64,000 bases of DNA, taken from NCBI GenBank assembly GCA_016716705.1, contig JADJVF010000006.1, forward strand, positions 1 through 64,000, in the 5' to 3' direction. Source of the stretch: Holophagales bacterium. Lineage in GTDB: Bacteria; Acidobacteriota; Thermoanaerobaculia; UBA5066. Of the stretch, positions 18,634 through 26,145 are shown one piece after another. Every line of letters starts with the position of its first letter. The stretch's first letter is position 1. The position numbers and the translations under genes were made by a program. Below the pieces are notes generated by a model. The model had not been told where the DNA came from. It made no database searches and saw only the letters and a list, made by a program, of their open reading frames with translations.

Positions 18634-19124
18634 AGCCTTGCGGAGAGGACCGTCTCGCCCGACGCGGCGCGCCGGAGCGCGACCGACGAGAGGGGCGGCC
18701 CGGGCGGAAGCGTGAGGAAGGGGAGCTCGCCGTCGCCGGAGCCGTCGGTGTCGAGCCGGGCGCAGGGCACGAGGGTGCCGTCGGCACGCTCGAAGACGAG
18801 GGTGAACCGCTCTCGCGGCGGAAGGTACCAGCAGAAGAAGGCCGCCTCCCGGCCGCAGGAAGAGACGACGACGCGGGCGAGCGGGCCCCCTTTCGCGCGG
18901 CGGCGGCTTTCCGGCCCGGTGAGCAGGCGGGTGCGAAGACGGTCCGCCGGACGCGAAAGGAGGTTGAAGGAGGCCTGCCGCTCCCGCGCGAAATCGCCGA
19001 GGCGCGCGTCGAGACGTTCCTTCAGGTGCGCGGGCGGCGTGATCCGGGGCATGGCGAGAGCGAGCGCCGCGACGACGTCGGGAAACGCTTCGAGGGGATC
19101 GGACGTCGAGAGGTTCGGGCTCAT
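18630..19124 (-). CDS. Anti-sigma-K-factor-like protein without membrane helix
   Basis: 164 residues, directly after the ECF sigma gene (4 bp gap). The N-terminal part contains ITPPAHLKERLDARL, the stretch that precedes the membrane helix in RskA-type anti-sigma factors. The C-terminal part resembles the RskA outer domain (FCWYLPPRERFTLVF, LPPGPPLSSVALR). The transmembrane helix expected between them is missing, and the zinc-finger domain is not obvious. The protein is therefore predicted soluble. By position it probably regulates the adjacent sigma factor. The RskA relationship is moderate and based on motifs only. Confidence 0.65.
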   Translation of the reverse strand: MSPNLSTSDPLEAFPDVVAALALAMPRITPPAHLKERLDARLGDFARERQASFNLLSRPADRLRTRLLTGPESRRRAKGGPLARVVVSSCGREAAFFCWYLPPRERFTLVFERADGTLVPCARLDTDGSGDGELPFLTLPPGPPLSSVALRRAASGETVLSARL

Positions 19125-19128
19125 CGTT

Positions 19129-19725
19129 TCAGTCGAGGTGCTTGCGGAGGCGGATGAGCCCCTGCCGGATGCGGGTCTTCACGGTCCCGAGAGGCAGCCC
19201 GAGCTTCTCGGAGATCTCGACGTGCGTCATCCCCTTCAGAAAGGCGAGCTCGACGGCTTCGCGCTGAACGACCGAGAGCTTCTCCATCGCCGCTCTCACG
19301 GCGTCCCGGCTCTGCCGGAAGGAGACGACCTGGTCGGGGGAGGCGTTCTCGTCGAGCGGGTCGAAGTGGAGGTTCGGATCGTCGATGGAGATCGTCCGGT
19401 CCTCCCGCCGGCTGCGGGAGCGGAGGCGGTCGATGGCTCGGGAGCGCGCGAGCGTGAAGATCCAGGCGGGCGGGGCGCCGCGAGCCGGGTCGTACCGGTC
19501 GGCCTGCCGCCAGACCTGCCAGAAGACGTCGAGGGCGACGTCTTCGGCCTCCTCGGAGTTCTGGAGGATCTTCCAGATGAGGGAGTAGACGGGGGACGAG
19601 TAGCGCTTGTAGAGGAGGTCGAGCGCCGACTGGTCGCCCTGCCGGATCTTCTCGATGAGCTCGAGGTCTGCGGCAGCCGGAGCCGAACCCTTCTCGGAGA
19701 CGGCCGCATCCGAAGAAGACTCCAT
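19129..19725 (-). CDS. ECF RNA polymerase sigma factor, SigK-like
   Basis: 198 residues from ATG 19725. Region 2 is RYSSPVYSLIWKILQ through AEDVALDVFWQVWRQ and PPAWIFTLARSRAIDRLR. Region 4 is LSVVQREAVELAFLKGMTH, then EISEKLGLPLGTVKTRIRQG, the -35-recognition helix-turn-helix. The linker between the regions is acidic. It sits in a long minus-strand operon, 11 bp after a CBM9-like gene and 4 bp before the anti-sigma-like gene. That order (sigma then anti-sigma) is usual. It may control expression of its own operon, but no -35/-10 motif was confirmed. Confidence 0.92.
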   Translation of the reverse strand: MESSSDAAVSEKGSAPAAADLELIEKIRQGDQSALDLLYKRYSSPVYSLIWKILQNSEEAEDVALDVFWQVWRQADRYDPARGAPPAWIFTLARSRAIDRLRSRSRREDRTISIDDPNLHFDPLDENASPDQVVSFRQSRDAVRAAMEKLSVVQREAVELAFLKGMTHVEISEKLGLPLGTVKTRIRQGLIRLRKHLD

Positions 19726-19736
19726 TGACGTCGAGG

Positions 19737-20396
19737 TTACAGGATCTCGACGAAACGGAAGGTCGCGAAGGCCGACGGGACGTGGAAGTCGGGGGGATGA
19801 GCCCTGCCCGTCGCCACGAGGGACTCGTAACGGAGGGATCTCCCTCGAGCGATCCTCGTCAGGTTCCCACGTCGTTCGTCCCCCGGGTGAGGGCGCGCGA
19901 GCGGGGGCGTGAGGGAAACCCACGGTATCGAGATCCAGCAACGCCATCGTTCCCACTCCGTCGGGAGGGAGAACGCCGGATCTCCTTCGACCCGGACCTT
20001 CATGCCGGGGACGGGAACGCCTCGGAGAACGTGCCACGTCTCGCGGCTCGCGTGGGGGTTGGCGACCCGGGCCGCGTAGCGCGTCCCTTCCGGGTTGACG
20101 ACGACCTCGAGGTAGCGCGAGGGCTCGGCGGCGTCGGCCCAGTAGAGCTCGACGCACTCGTCGTCGAAGACGCTCTCCTGGGGCCGGCGCGCGAGGACCT
20201 GCAGCGGCGGGTCCGAGTGGACTTCGAAGAGGACGTGGAGGTTCCTGACCCCTCCCACCAGCGCGACCCGCGTCGCGCGGTCGTCCGGCGGCTCTCCACA
20301 GAGGCCTCCGAGAGGCCGGAATTCCAGGTGATCCTGGGCGTCGCCCCGCCGGGCCGTCTTCGGCAGGAGGGGCACGTCGAAGACGGGAGCCGTCAC
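19737..20396 (-). CDS. CBM9/CBF9-like carbohydrate-binding domain protein
   Basis: 219 residues from a GTG at 20396 that overlaps the stop of the preceding gene (GTGA). The sequence has the pattern of single-domain family-9-like sugar-binding proteins: VPLLPKTARRGDAQDH, NLHVLFEVHSDPP, VFDDECVELYWADAAEP, YLEVVVNPEGTRYAARV, then WRCWISIPWVSL. No signal peptide is seen, so it may act in the cytoplasm or be mis-started. The conserved aspartates and YxEVxxNP motif support the family; ligand unknown. It is translationally coupled to the AlkP-type enzyme. Confidence 0.65.
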   Translation of the reverse strand: MTAPVFDVPLLPKTARRGDAQDHLEFRPLGGLCGEPPDDRATRVALVGGVRNLHVLFEVHSDPPLQVLARRPQESVFDDECVELYWADAAEPSRYLEVVVNPEGTRYAARVANPHASRETWHVLRGVPVPGMKVRVEGDPAFSLPTEWERWRCWISIPWVSLTPPLARPHPGDERRGNLTRIARGRSLRYESLVATGRAHPPDFHVPSAFATFRFVEIL

Positions 20397-22240
20397 TTCG
20401 CCCCCGGGGGAGAGAGCCCCATCCGCGCCGTGACGCGGGGTGCGACCTCGATGGCCCTGACGACGGGGATCCGCGCCCGTTCGACCCCCGGCCCGACGTG
20501 GAAGAAGACGCCGTCGAGCTCGGGGTCGGGGCCATAGCCGTGCTGAGAGGCGATGTCGGCGGGAAGCAGCTGGGGCGCGGTGCTTCCCTGCCGGGGAAAG
20601 CCGGCCTTCAAGGTCGTTCCGCGGCCCGCAAGGAGAATGAGGTCGCCCAGGTTGGGGTGGTCGAGGCCGAGCCTCGCGGCCTCTCCCTGGAGCGCGACGG
20701 TCTCGAAAAGGGCAATCCCGGCACCGTCCTCGAGCGAGCGGAAGTACCCCGCGATGTCGGCGAGGACCCCGGCCGCCTCTTCGGGAGAGAGGACTCCGCC
20801 CGGCATGTCTCCGGCCCGGTTGAGGACGACGAGGGCACAGCCTCCGGTGACGGCGACGTCCGCGGGGGAGTCCGGGCGCACCACGGACCGCCCCGCGAGA
20901 AGGTCCGTGGTGATCCACCCCTGCCGTCGCATCAGCTCTGCCGGGTATACGGATCGCGACACGGGGCGCAGCCCGTGGTCGGAAAGAAGGACGACGTCCC
21001 CTCCCCGTTCGAGAAAGCGAAGGTAGCGCGCGGCGGCGCGGTCGGCGATCCGCCACGTCTCGCGCAGCGCGGCCGCTGCCTTCTCGACCCGGACGGGCTC
21101 GGCTCCGTCCGGCCCCGGCGCGGGAACGGAGAAGACGTGTGCCGCCTCGTCGATGGCCGGCTGGTACGCCAGGAGAACGTCCCAGTCGCCGCGCCGCTCG
21201 GCCACCTCGTACGCCGCGACGAAGAACGCCGAGAACCGGCTGGACATCTCGAGAAACGACTTCACGTCGGGATCCGGCCCCTCGAGAAGCCTGTCGTCCG
21301 GCGGTCCGGGCCAGAATCCACAGCGCTCGTCGAGCGTCCGCTGGAAGTCCTCGGGCCACGCCTCGGTCTGTCCGAGGCCGCCGACGTAGAGGGAGACCGA
21401 GGAGGCGTCGGGGGAAAGCTTCAGGAGTTTGACCCATCGGCCGCGATGCGCGATCCCGTCGCCGCGCTCGGGGAGCGCGAGCCAGTCTCCCGGGCGGAGG
21501 CGGCCGACGAGACCCCCTTCGGCGTCGAGCGCCGCGAGCGCGTCGTACTCGCGCCGGCCGTCGTCCCGGCTGTCGATCAGTACGAAATCGAGGGGGCGGG
21601 CCGAGTCGCTGGCCTGACCGGGCGACGGTTCGACACGCACCAGCCGGGGCGGCGACCAGCTCGTCACCTCGAGCGGCAGAGCGAGGGCCGCGTCGGGGAA
21701 GGCCCCTACAGCCCCTGGACCCGACCAGAGATAGCCGGGAGCGCGGAGGTCGACCCACCGAAAGCCGACGGGCGTGGTCGTGCGAGGGGTGCGCCCGCTG
21801 ACGCCGGGCCAGCTCAGGGAGGCGACGCGGCGCCCCTGGCGCGCGAGGGCTTCCCAGAGCGTCTCGACGGCCGGCTCGGCTTCGAATCCGTTGGCTCGGG
21901 CTTTCAACGGCCCGCCCGCGGGCCAGTAGGAGTTCGAGACGATGCCGGTCGCCTGCGGCAGCGCCCCCGTCGAGATCGAGGAGTGGACGACGGCCGTGAG
22001 GGACGGCGTGACTGGCTGGAAGTGCACGGCCGAAAGGCCCTCGCGCTCGGCACGGCGGAAGCCGTCTGGCGAGAGCGCGTCCCTCTGTCTTTCGTACTCG
22101 GCGCCGCCCGCGCCGTCGAACGAGACGAGGACGACCCTGTGCGGCGGTTCCGGGGGAGGCGCCGCCCCTGCGAGGAGCGACGGGAAGAGGAGCGCTGCGA
22201 GGGACGGGGCGAGAACGAGGTGCGGGCAGGCGCGGGACAT
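20393..22240 (-). CDS. Exported alkaline-phosphatase-superfamily phosphodiesterase/nucleotide pyrophosphatase-like
   Basis: 615 residues with a signal peptide (VLAPSLAALLFPSLLAGAA). The first metal aspartate is in RVVLVSFDGAGG, the likely Thr nucleophile region is VTPSLTAVVHSSISTG, and later metal ligands fall in AYQPAIDEAAHVF and VLLSDHGLRPV. This is the layout of type I phosphodiesterase/NPP enzymes that hydrolyse phosphodiester or phosphonate bonds in the periplasm. The central part is longer than in minimal NPPs. It is co-transcribed with CHAD and CBM9-like genes. The exact substrate cannot be read from sequence. Confidence 0.82.
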   Translation of the reverse strand: MSRACPHLVLAPSLAALLFPSLLAGAAPPPEPPHRVVLVSFDGAGGAEYERQRDALSPDGFRRAEREGLSAVHFQPVTPSLTAVVHSSISTGALPQATGIVSNSYWPAGGPLKARANGFEAEPAVETLWEALARQGRRVASLSWPGVSGRTPRTTTPVGFRWVDLRAPGYLWSGPGAVGAFPDAALALPLEVTSWSPPRLVRVEPSPGQASDSARPLDFVLIDSRDDGRREYDALAALDAEGGLVGRLRPGDWLALPERGDGIAHRGRWVKLLKLSPDASSVSLYVGGLGQTEAWPEDFQRTLDERCGFWPGPPDDRLLEGPDPDVKSFLEMSSRFSAFFVAAYEVAERRGDWDVLLAYQPAIDEAAHVFSVPAPGPDGAEPVRVEKAAAALRETWRIADRAAARYLRFLERGGDVVLLSDHGLRPVSRSVYPAELMRRQGWITTDLLAGRSVVRPDSPADVAVTGGCALVVLNRAGDMPGGVLSPEEAAGVLADIAGYFRSLEDGAGIALFETVALQGEAARLGLDHPNLGDLILLAGRGTTLKAGFPRQGSTAPQLLPADIASQHGYGPDPELDGVFFHVGPGVERARIPVVRAIEVAPRVTARMGLSPPGAK

Positions 22241-22251
22241 TCCCCGCTAGC

Positions 22252-23118
22252 CTACCTCGTCTCGGGGGACCCGAGGGACTTGCGCAGCCTCTCGACCGGC
22301 CTGGCGAGAGCCGCACCCTCCGCCCGGGCGGACAGGAGGGCCCTCGTGGCGTCGGCCTCGAGGCCTCGCGCCAGCGGCCCGGAAGCGAGGCCGGCCTCGG
22401 TGTCCGCCTCCGCGACGAATGCGACGCGTGCCGCGAGCTCGACGAGGTCGTGGGCGTCTCCCGCGGCGTCCTGGAAGGAGCGCAGGAGGCGAAGGACCGG
22501 ACGGAAACGCGGCTCGATCGGCTCGAGCACCTCGAGGGCGTAGCGGACCCGCTTGGCCGCGATCCGCGCGGCGTGAAGGGTTTTCCGGTCCGGAGGCAGG
22601 AGCTCTGCGAGCTTGCGGACGAGCCGGACGAGCCGGAGGCGAGTTCGCCGGAGGAGGGCCGTCTCGGCGGCTGCACGCGGCGCGAAGGCGCCGCCCCGGG
22701 CCGCGGCCAGCCGGCGCTTCCAGCGAGCGAGCGCCCGCGCGACCGCCTCGACGTCATCCGCCTCGACGCGGACGGCCGGCAGGTCGCCGGGGAAAACGAG
22801 CGCGGACAGGCGGGTGTCCGTCGCCCCGGCCCGGGACGCGAGAAGCGCCCGGCCGACTTCCTCCGACCTCAGAAGGGAAAGCCGGCGGCGGAGCGTGCGG
22901 GCCGACGCACGTTGTTCCTCGCCGTCCCCCTTGCCCGGGAGCCCTCGGAAAAGGCGCGCCAGCGCCTCCGTCCGGCGCAGAGCGACCCTGAGGTCGTGAA
23001 CGAGCTCGTCGTCCCCGGCGGACCGCGCCCGGGAGGCGAGAGTCCGGAGCCTCTCGCAATGGGCGGGGAGAGCCTTCTCGAGGAGGCCGAGAATCGAGCC
23101 GGACCAACGCGACGCCAC
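22252..23118 (-). CDS. CHAD domain protein (polyphosphate-binding type)
   Basis: 288 residues from GTG. Conserved histidine/arginine helices of the CHAD domain are present: ELVHDLRVALRRTEALARLF near residue 40, and LHAARIAAKRVRYALEVLE near residue 185. The rest is basic and helical. CHAD domains bind inorganic polyphosphate and are found with polyphosphate metabolism genes. No CYTH triphosphatase domain is fused here. It lies 11 bp before the AlkP-type gene and 42 bp after the GGDEF-EAL gene on the same strand. Confidence 0.9.
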   Translation of the reverse strand: MASRWSGSILGLLEKALPAHCERLRTLASRARSAGDDELVHDLRVALRRTEALARLFRGLPGKGDGEEQRASARTLRRRLSLLRSEEVGRALLASRAGATDTRLSALVFPGDLPAVRVEADDVEAVARALARWKRRLAAARGGAFAPRAAAETALLRRTRLRLVRLVRKLAELLPPDRKTLHAARIAAKRVRYALEVLEPIEPRFRPVLRLLRSFQDAAGDAHDLVELAARVAFVAEADTEAGLASGPLARGLEADATRALLSARAEGAALARPVERLRKSLGSPETR

Positions 23119-23160
23119 GGGGGACCTCCTCCGGACATCCTAGCCCCGGGATGGGAAGGC

Positions 23161-24906
23161 TCAGCCCGGTTCGCCGGGACGGGCCGGGAGCTCGAGCGCG
23201 GGGTAGCCGATGTGGTAGCCCTGCGCCCTGTCGACGCCGAGCTCCCTCAGGATCGTCAGGATCTCGGGAGTCTCGACGCCTTCGGCGACGGTCTTGACGC
23301 CGAAGCCGCGGCAGATCTCCGCGATGCCGCGGACGAAGACGCGGTTCTCCATCTTGTGCGGCAGGTCGCGGACGTAGCTCTGGTCGAACTTGAGCGTCGA
23401 CATCGGCAGGTCGCGCAGGTAGCGGAACGAGCTGAAACCGACGCCGAAGTCGTCCAGGGCGAACTTGAACCCCTCCGAGGTCAGGGCGCCCGTGAAGTCC
23501 TGGACCCGGCCGAGGTCGCGCAGGGCAGCCGTCTCCGTGATCTCGAACGTGATGCGGGAGGGCCGGATCCCTTTCAGGCGGGCGAGACGGGAGATGTCGG
23601 CGACGAGCGCGTCGTCCTCGAAATCGAGACCGGAGAGGTTGATGGAGACCTCGAGGTCGGGGGAGATCCGCTTCCGGGCGGCGATGAGGGCGTCGAACGT
23701 GCTTCCGATGACGACCCGGTCGATCGCGGTCACGAAGCCGAAGCGTTCCGCCGCGTCGAGGAACTCGTCGGGGCTCGTGAGGGACCCGTCTTCCTCGCGG
23801 AGCCTCACGAGAGTCTCGGCGGCGACGATGCGCCCCGTCGGGACTTCGGAGATCGGCTGGAAGAGCGGCACGAACCGACCGGCGGAGAGGGCGGTGCGGA
23901 TCCGGTCGGCCTGTCCGCGGAGAAGCCCGATCCGCTCCCTCTCCCGGGCGGTCGGGTCGTGGAGGATGAAACGGGCGCGCCCCCGGGCCTTCGCCTGGTG
24001 CATCGCGAGGTCGGCTGCGAGCATCAGGTCGGAGGCCCGCTGCCCGTGCGCGGGGTAGACCGCGACGCCGACGCTCGCGGTGATCTGGAGCTTTCGCCCC
24101 TCGAACGTCGGCGAGAACTCCGTCAGGAACCGGACGAGGTTGTCGGCCTCGAGGGCCGCCTCGGCGGAGGTCGTGTCGGGGGAGAGGAGACCGAACTCGT
24201 CGCCTCCCAGGCGGGCGAAGATCCTGCCCGGCCGAAGGGCACGGGTGAGAGCCTCGCCGAGACGGCGCAGGTACTCGTCTCCGGCGGCGAGGCCGTGCGT
24301 GTCGTTCAGGGCCTTGAAGTCGTCGAGGTCGAAGAAGAGAAGCGCGAGCGGTCGCTTGGCGCGGTTCGCGTCCTCGATCGCCTTCTCGAGGATCTCCTGG
24401 AAGGCCGCCCGGGTGACGAAGCCCGTGACGGGGTCGCGCGAGGCCTGCGTGCCGGCGAGGGTCTCGGCCCTGGCGATGTCGCGGGTCAGCGCGTGGGCAA
24501 CGGAGACGTTCCTTGCGCAGGCGACGAGGCGGGCCGGTTCCACGTTGCCGAGCCGCCGGGCCGACACCCAGAAGACCTTGCTGCTCGCGCCGTCTTCGAA
24601 CGCGACGCGCACCTCGACGTTCGAGGCGCCGGCCGGCTCGAGAGCAGCCGTGAGGAGCCGATCGCGCGTCTCGCCGTCGGCCCAGAAGGGGAGAAGCTGG
24701 CCCAGCGGCTCCTCCGCTCCGGCCGGGTCGGGCGCTCCCTCCGCGCGGGCCGCGACGTTTGCCGCGAGGAGGCGACCGCCGTCCTCGAAGATCGCGAGGG
24801 GGTCGGGGCACGCTTCGAAGACGGACGCCTCGAGGGAAAGGGAGGCGACGGCCGCCTTCGACATGGCGACCGTGTCATAACCCTGGCGACGGCGCCGTTC
24901 CTTCAT
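23161..24906 (-). CDS. PAS-like / GGDEF / EAL c-di-GMP turnover protein
   Basis: 581 residues. Residues 25-145 look like a PAS-type sensor (FEACPDPLAIFEDGGRLLAAN). The GGDEF domain (about 158-320) has FFDLDDFKALNDTHG and an intact GGDEF at 234-238, so cyclase activity is possible. The RxxD inhibitory site expected five residues before it is absent (RPGRIFARL). The EAL domain has ETL instead of EAL but keeps the glutamate, NLSG, FEITET, DDFGVGFSS, LKFDQSYVR, AEGVET and RAQGYHIG, so phosphodiesterase activity is also possible. The ATG at 24906 overlaps the upstream GNAT stop (ATGA); a second start at 24864 is possible. Confidence 0.92.
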   Translation of the reverse strand: MKERRRRQGYDTVAMSKAAVASLSLEASVFEACPDPLAIFEDGGRLLAANVAARAEGAPDPAGAEEPLGQLLPFWADGETRDRLLTAALEPAGASNVEVRVAFEDGASSKVFWVSARRLGNVEPARLVACARNVSVAHALTRDIARAETLAGTQASRDPVTGFVTRAAFQEILEKAIEDANRAKRPLALLFFDLDDFKALNDTHGLAAGDEYLRRLGEALTRALRPGRIFARLGGDEFGLLSPDTTSAEAALEADNLVRFLTEFSPTFEGRKLQITASVGVAVYPAHGQRASDLMLAADLAMHQAKARGRARFILHDPTARERERIGLLRGQADRIRTALSAGRFVPLFQPISEVPTGRIVAAETLVRLREEDGSLTSPDEFLDAAERFGFVTAIDRVVIGSTFDALIAARKRISPDLEVSINLSGLDFEDDALVADISRLARLKGIRPSRITFEITETAALRDLGRVQDFTGALTSEGFKFALDDFGVGFSSFRYLRDLPMSTLKFDQSYVRDLPHKMENRVFVRGIAEICRGFGVKTVAEGVETPEILTILRELGVDRAQGYHIGYPALELPARPGEPG

Positions 24907-25418
24907 GCGGCTCCCGCGGAGGGCAGAGCCCCTTCCGCGAGCGCGTGAAGCGGTCCGCCCGTCAGCCGGTAGACCTGCCACTCCTCCATAGGGACGGCGC
25001 CGAGCTTCTCGTAGAAGCCGATGGCTGGCGCATTCCACTTCAGGACGCTCCACTCGAGGCGGCCGCAGCCCCGCTCGACCGCGAGCGAAGCGAGCGCGGC
25101 GAGGAGCCTCCGGCCGAGACCCAGGCCGCGCCGCTCGGGGACGACGAAGAGGTCCTCGAGATAGATCCCGGGCTTCGTCAGGAAGGTCGAGTAGTTGTGA
25201 AAGAAGAGCGCGAAGCCGGCCGGCTCTCCGTCGACCTGAGCGATCAGGACTTCCGCGTAGGGGCGAGGCCCGAAGAGATGCGATTCGAGGGCGGCCTCGT
25301 CGGCGAAGCACTCGGGGGAGAGACGTTCGTACTCGGCGAGCGCGCGGATGAGGCGCACGACGACGGGAACGTCCTCCCGCGCGGCGGGTCGGAGCGAGAT
25401 CGCGGGTTCGCTGGTCAC
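24903..25418 (-). CDS. GNAT family N-acetyltransferase (SSAT/diamine acetyltransferase-like)
   Basis: 171 residues from GTG. GNAT landmarks are ISLRPAAREDVPVVVRLI, GFALFFHNYSTFLTKPGIYLED, the acetyl-CoA loop VVPERRGLGLGRRLL, and WNAPAIGFYEKLGAVPM near the end. The phrase FHNYSTF with GIYLEDLFV is characteristic of the spermidine/spermine-type acetyltransferase subgroup, so a polyamine or small-amine substrate is likely. It is the first gene of the long minus-strand operon and is divergent from the methyltransferase, with about 115 bp between start codons. Confidence 0.88.
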   Translation of the reverse strand: MTSEPAISLRPAAREDVPVVVRLIRALAEYERLSPECFADEAALESHLFGPRPYAEVLIAQVDGEPAGFALFFHNYSTFLTKPGIYLEDLFVVPERRGLGLGRRLLAALASLAVERGCGRLEWSVLKWNAPAIGFYEKLGAVPMEEWQVYRLTGGPLHALAEGALPSAGAA

Positions 25419-25533
25419 GACGGATGATTATCGCGCGTCGCGCAGAATCTGCGCGGCGACCTGGTCCCCGTATTGCGAACCGGGCGGATATCATGTGTCG
25501 AGCGCCGCGACGGGAGCCGCGGACCGAGAACCG

Positions 25534-26145
25534 ATGGCCCGTTCCGACGACGCCGCCGCGAGCGGCTCACGCCTCGCCCCCTACTTCGGCCTCCTGACGC
25601 GGCGTGTCCAGCGCGCCCGGCTGGCCGTGGCGCTGCCGCACGCCTCCCCGGGGGACCGGCTCCTCGACCTGGGCTGCGGCCTGACCGATCTGCCCGCCCG
25701 TTTCCCGTCGTACGTGGGGTGTGACCGCAATCCCCTCGTTCTCTCCGAGATGCGCACGCGGCACCCGGATGCCGCCTTCGCGGCCTGGGACGTCGATTCC
25801 GAGGACCCGCCGGCCGAAGTCGTCTCCAGGGCCCCGTACGACGTGGTCCTGATGCTCGCGATCCTCGAGCATCTCCCGTCTCCCGTTCGAGCTCTCTCCC
25901 GCGCCGGGGCGCTCCTCGCTCCGGGAGGGCGCGTCCTGGCCACGACCCCCCACCCGCTCGGGCGGCTGCCTCTCGAGGCGGGAGCGCGCCTCGGTCTCCT
26001 GTCGCGGCACGCCGACGAGGAGCACGAAACGCTCCTCGACCGGACGGCGCTGGAGCGTGCCGCGCGGTCGGCGGGGCTCGAGCTGACGGTCTACGCTCGC
26101 TTCCTGGCGGGCCTGAACCAGCTGGTCGTCCTGACGCGTCGATGA
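25534..26145 (+). CDS. Class I SAM-dependent methyltransferase
   Basis: 203 residues from ATG 25534 (a GTG at 25496 would add 12 residues). The SAM-binding motif I is RLLDLGCGLTDLPARF, acidic motif II is in YVGCDRNPL, and AYDVVLML-type motif IV is PYDVVLMLAILEHLPSP. ALLAPGGRVLATTPHP resembles the Methyltransf_11/23 group, which often acts on glycans or small molecules. Substrate unknown. Its stop overlaps the uvrA start (ATGA), giving a coupled pair. Confidence 0.85.
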   Translation: MARSDDAAASGSRLAPYFGLLTRRVQRARLAVALPHASPGDRLLDLGCGLTDLPARFPSYVGCDRNPLVLSEMRTRHPDAAFAAWDVDSEDPPAEVVSRAPYDVVLMLAILEHLPSPVRALSRAGALLAPGGRVLATTPHPLGRLPLEAGARLGLLSRHADEEHETLLDRTALERAARSAGLELTVYARFLAGLNQLVVLTRR

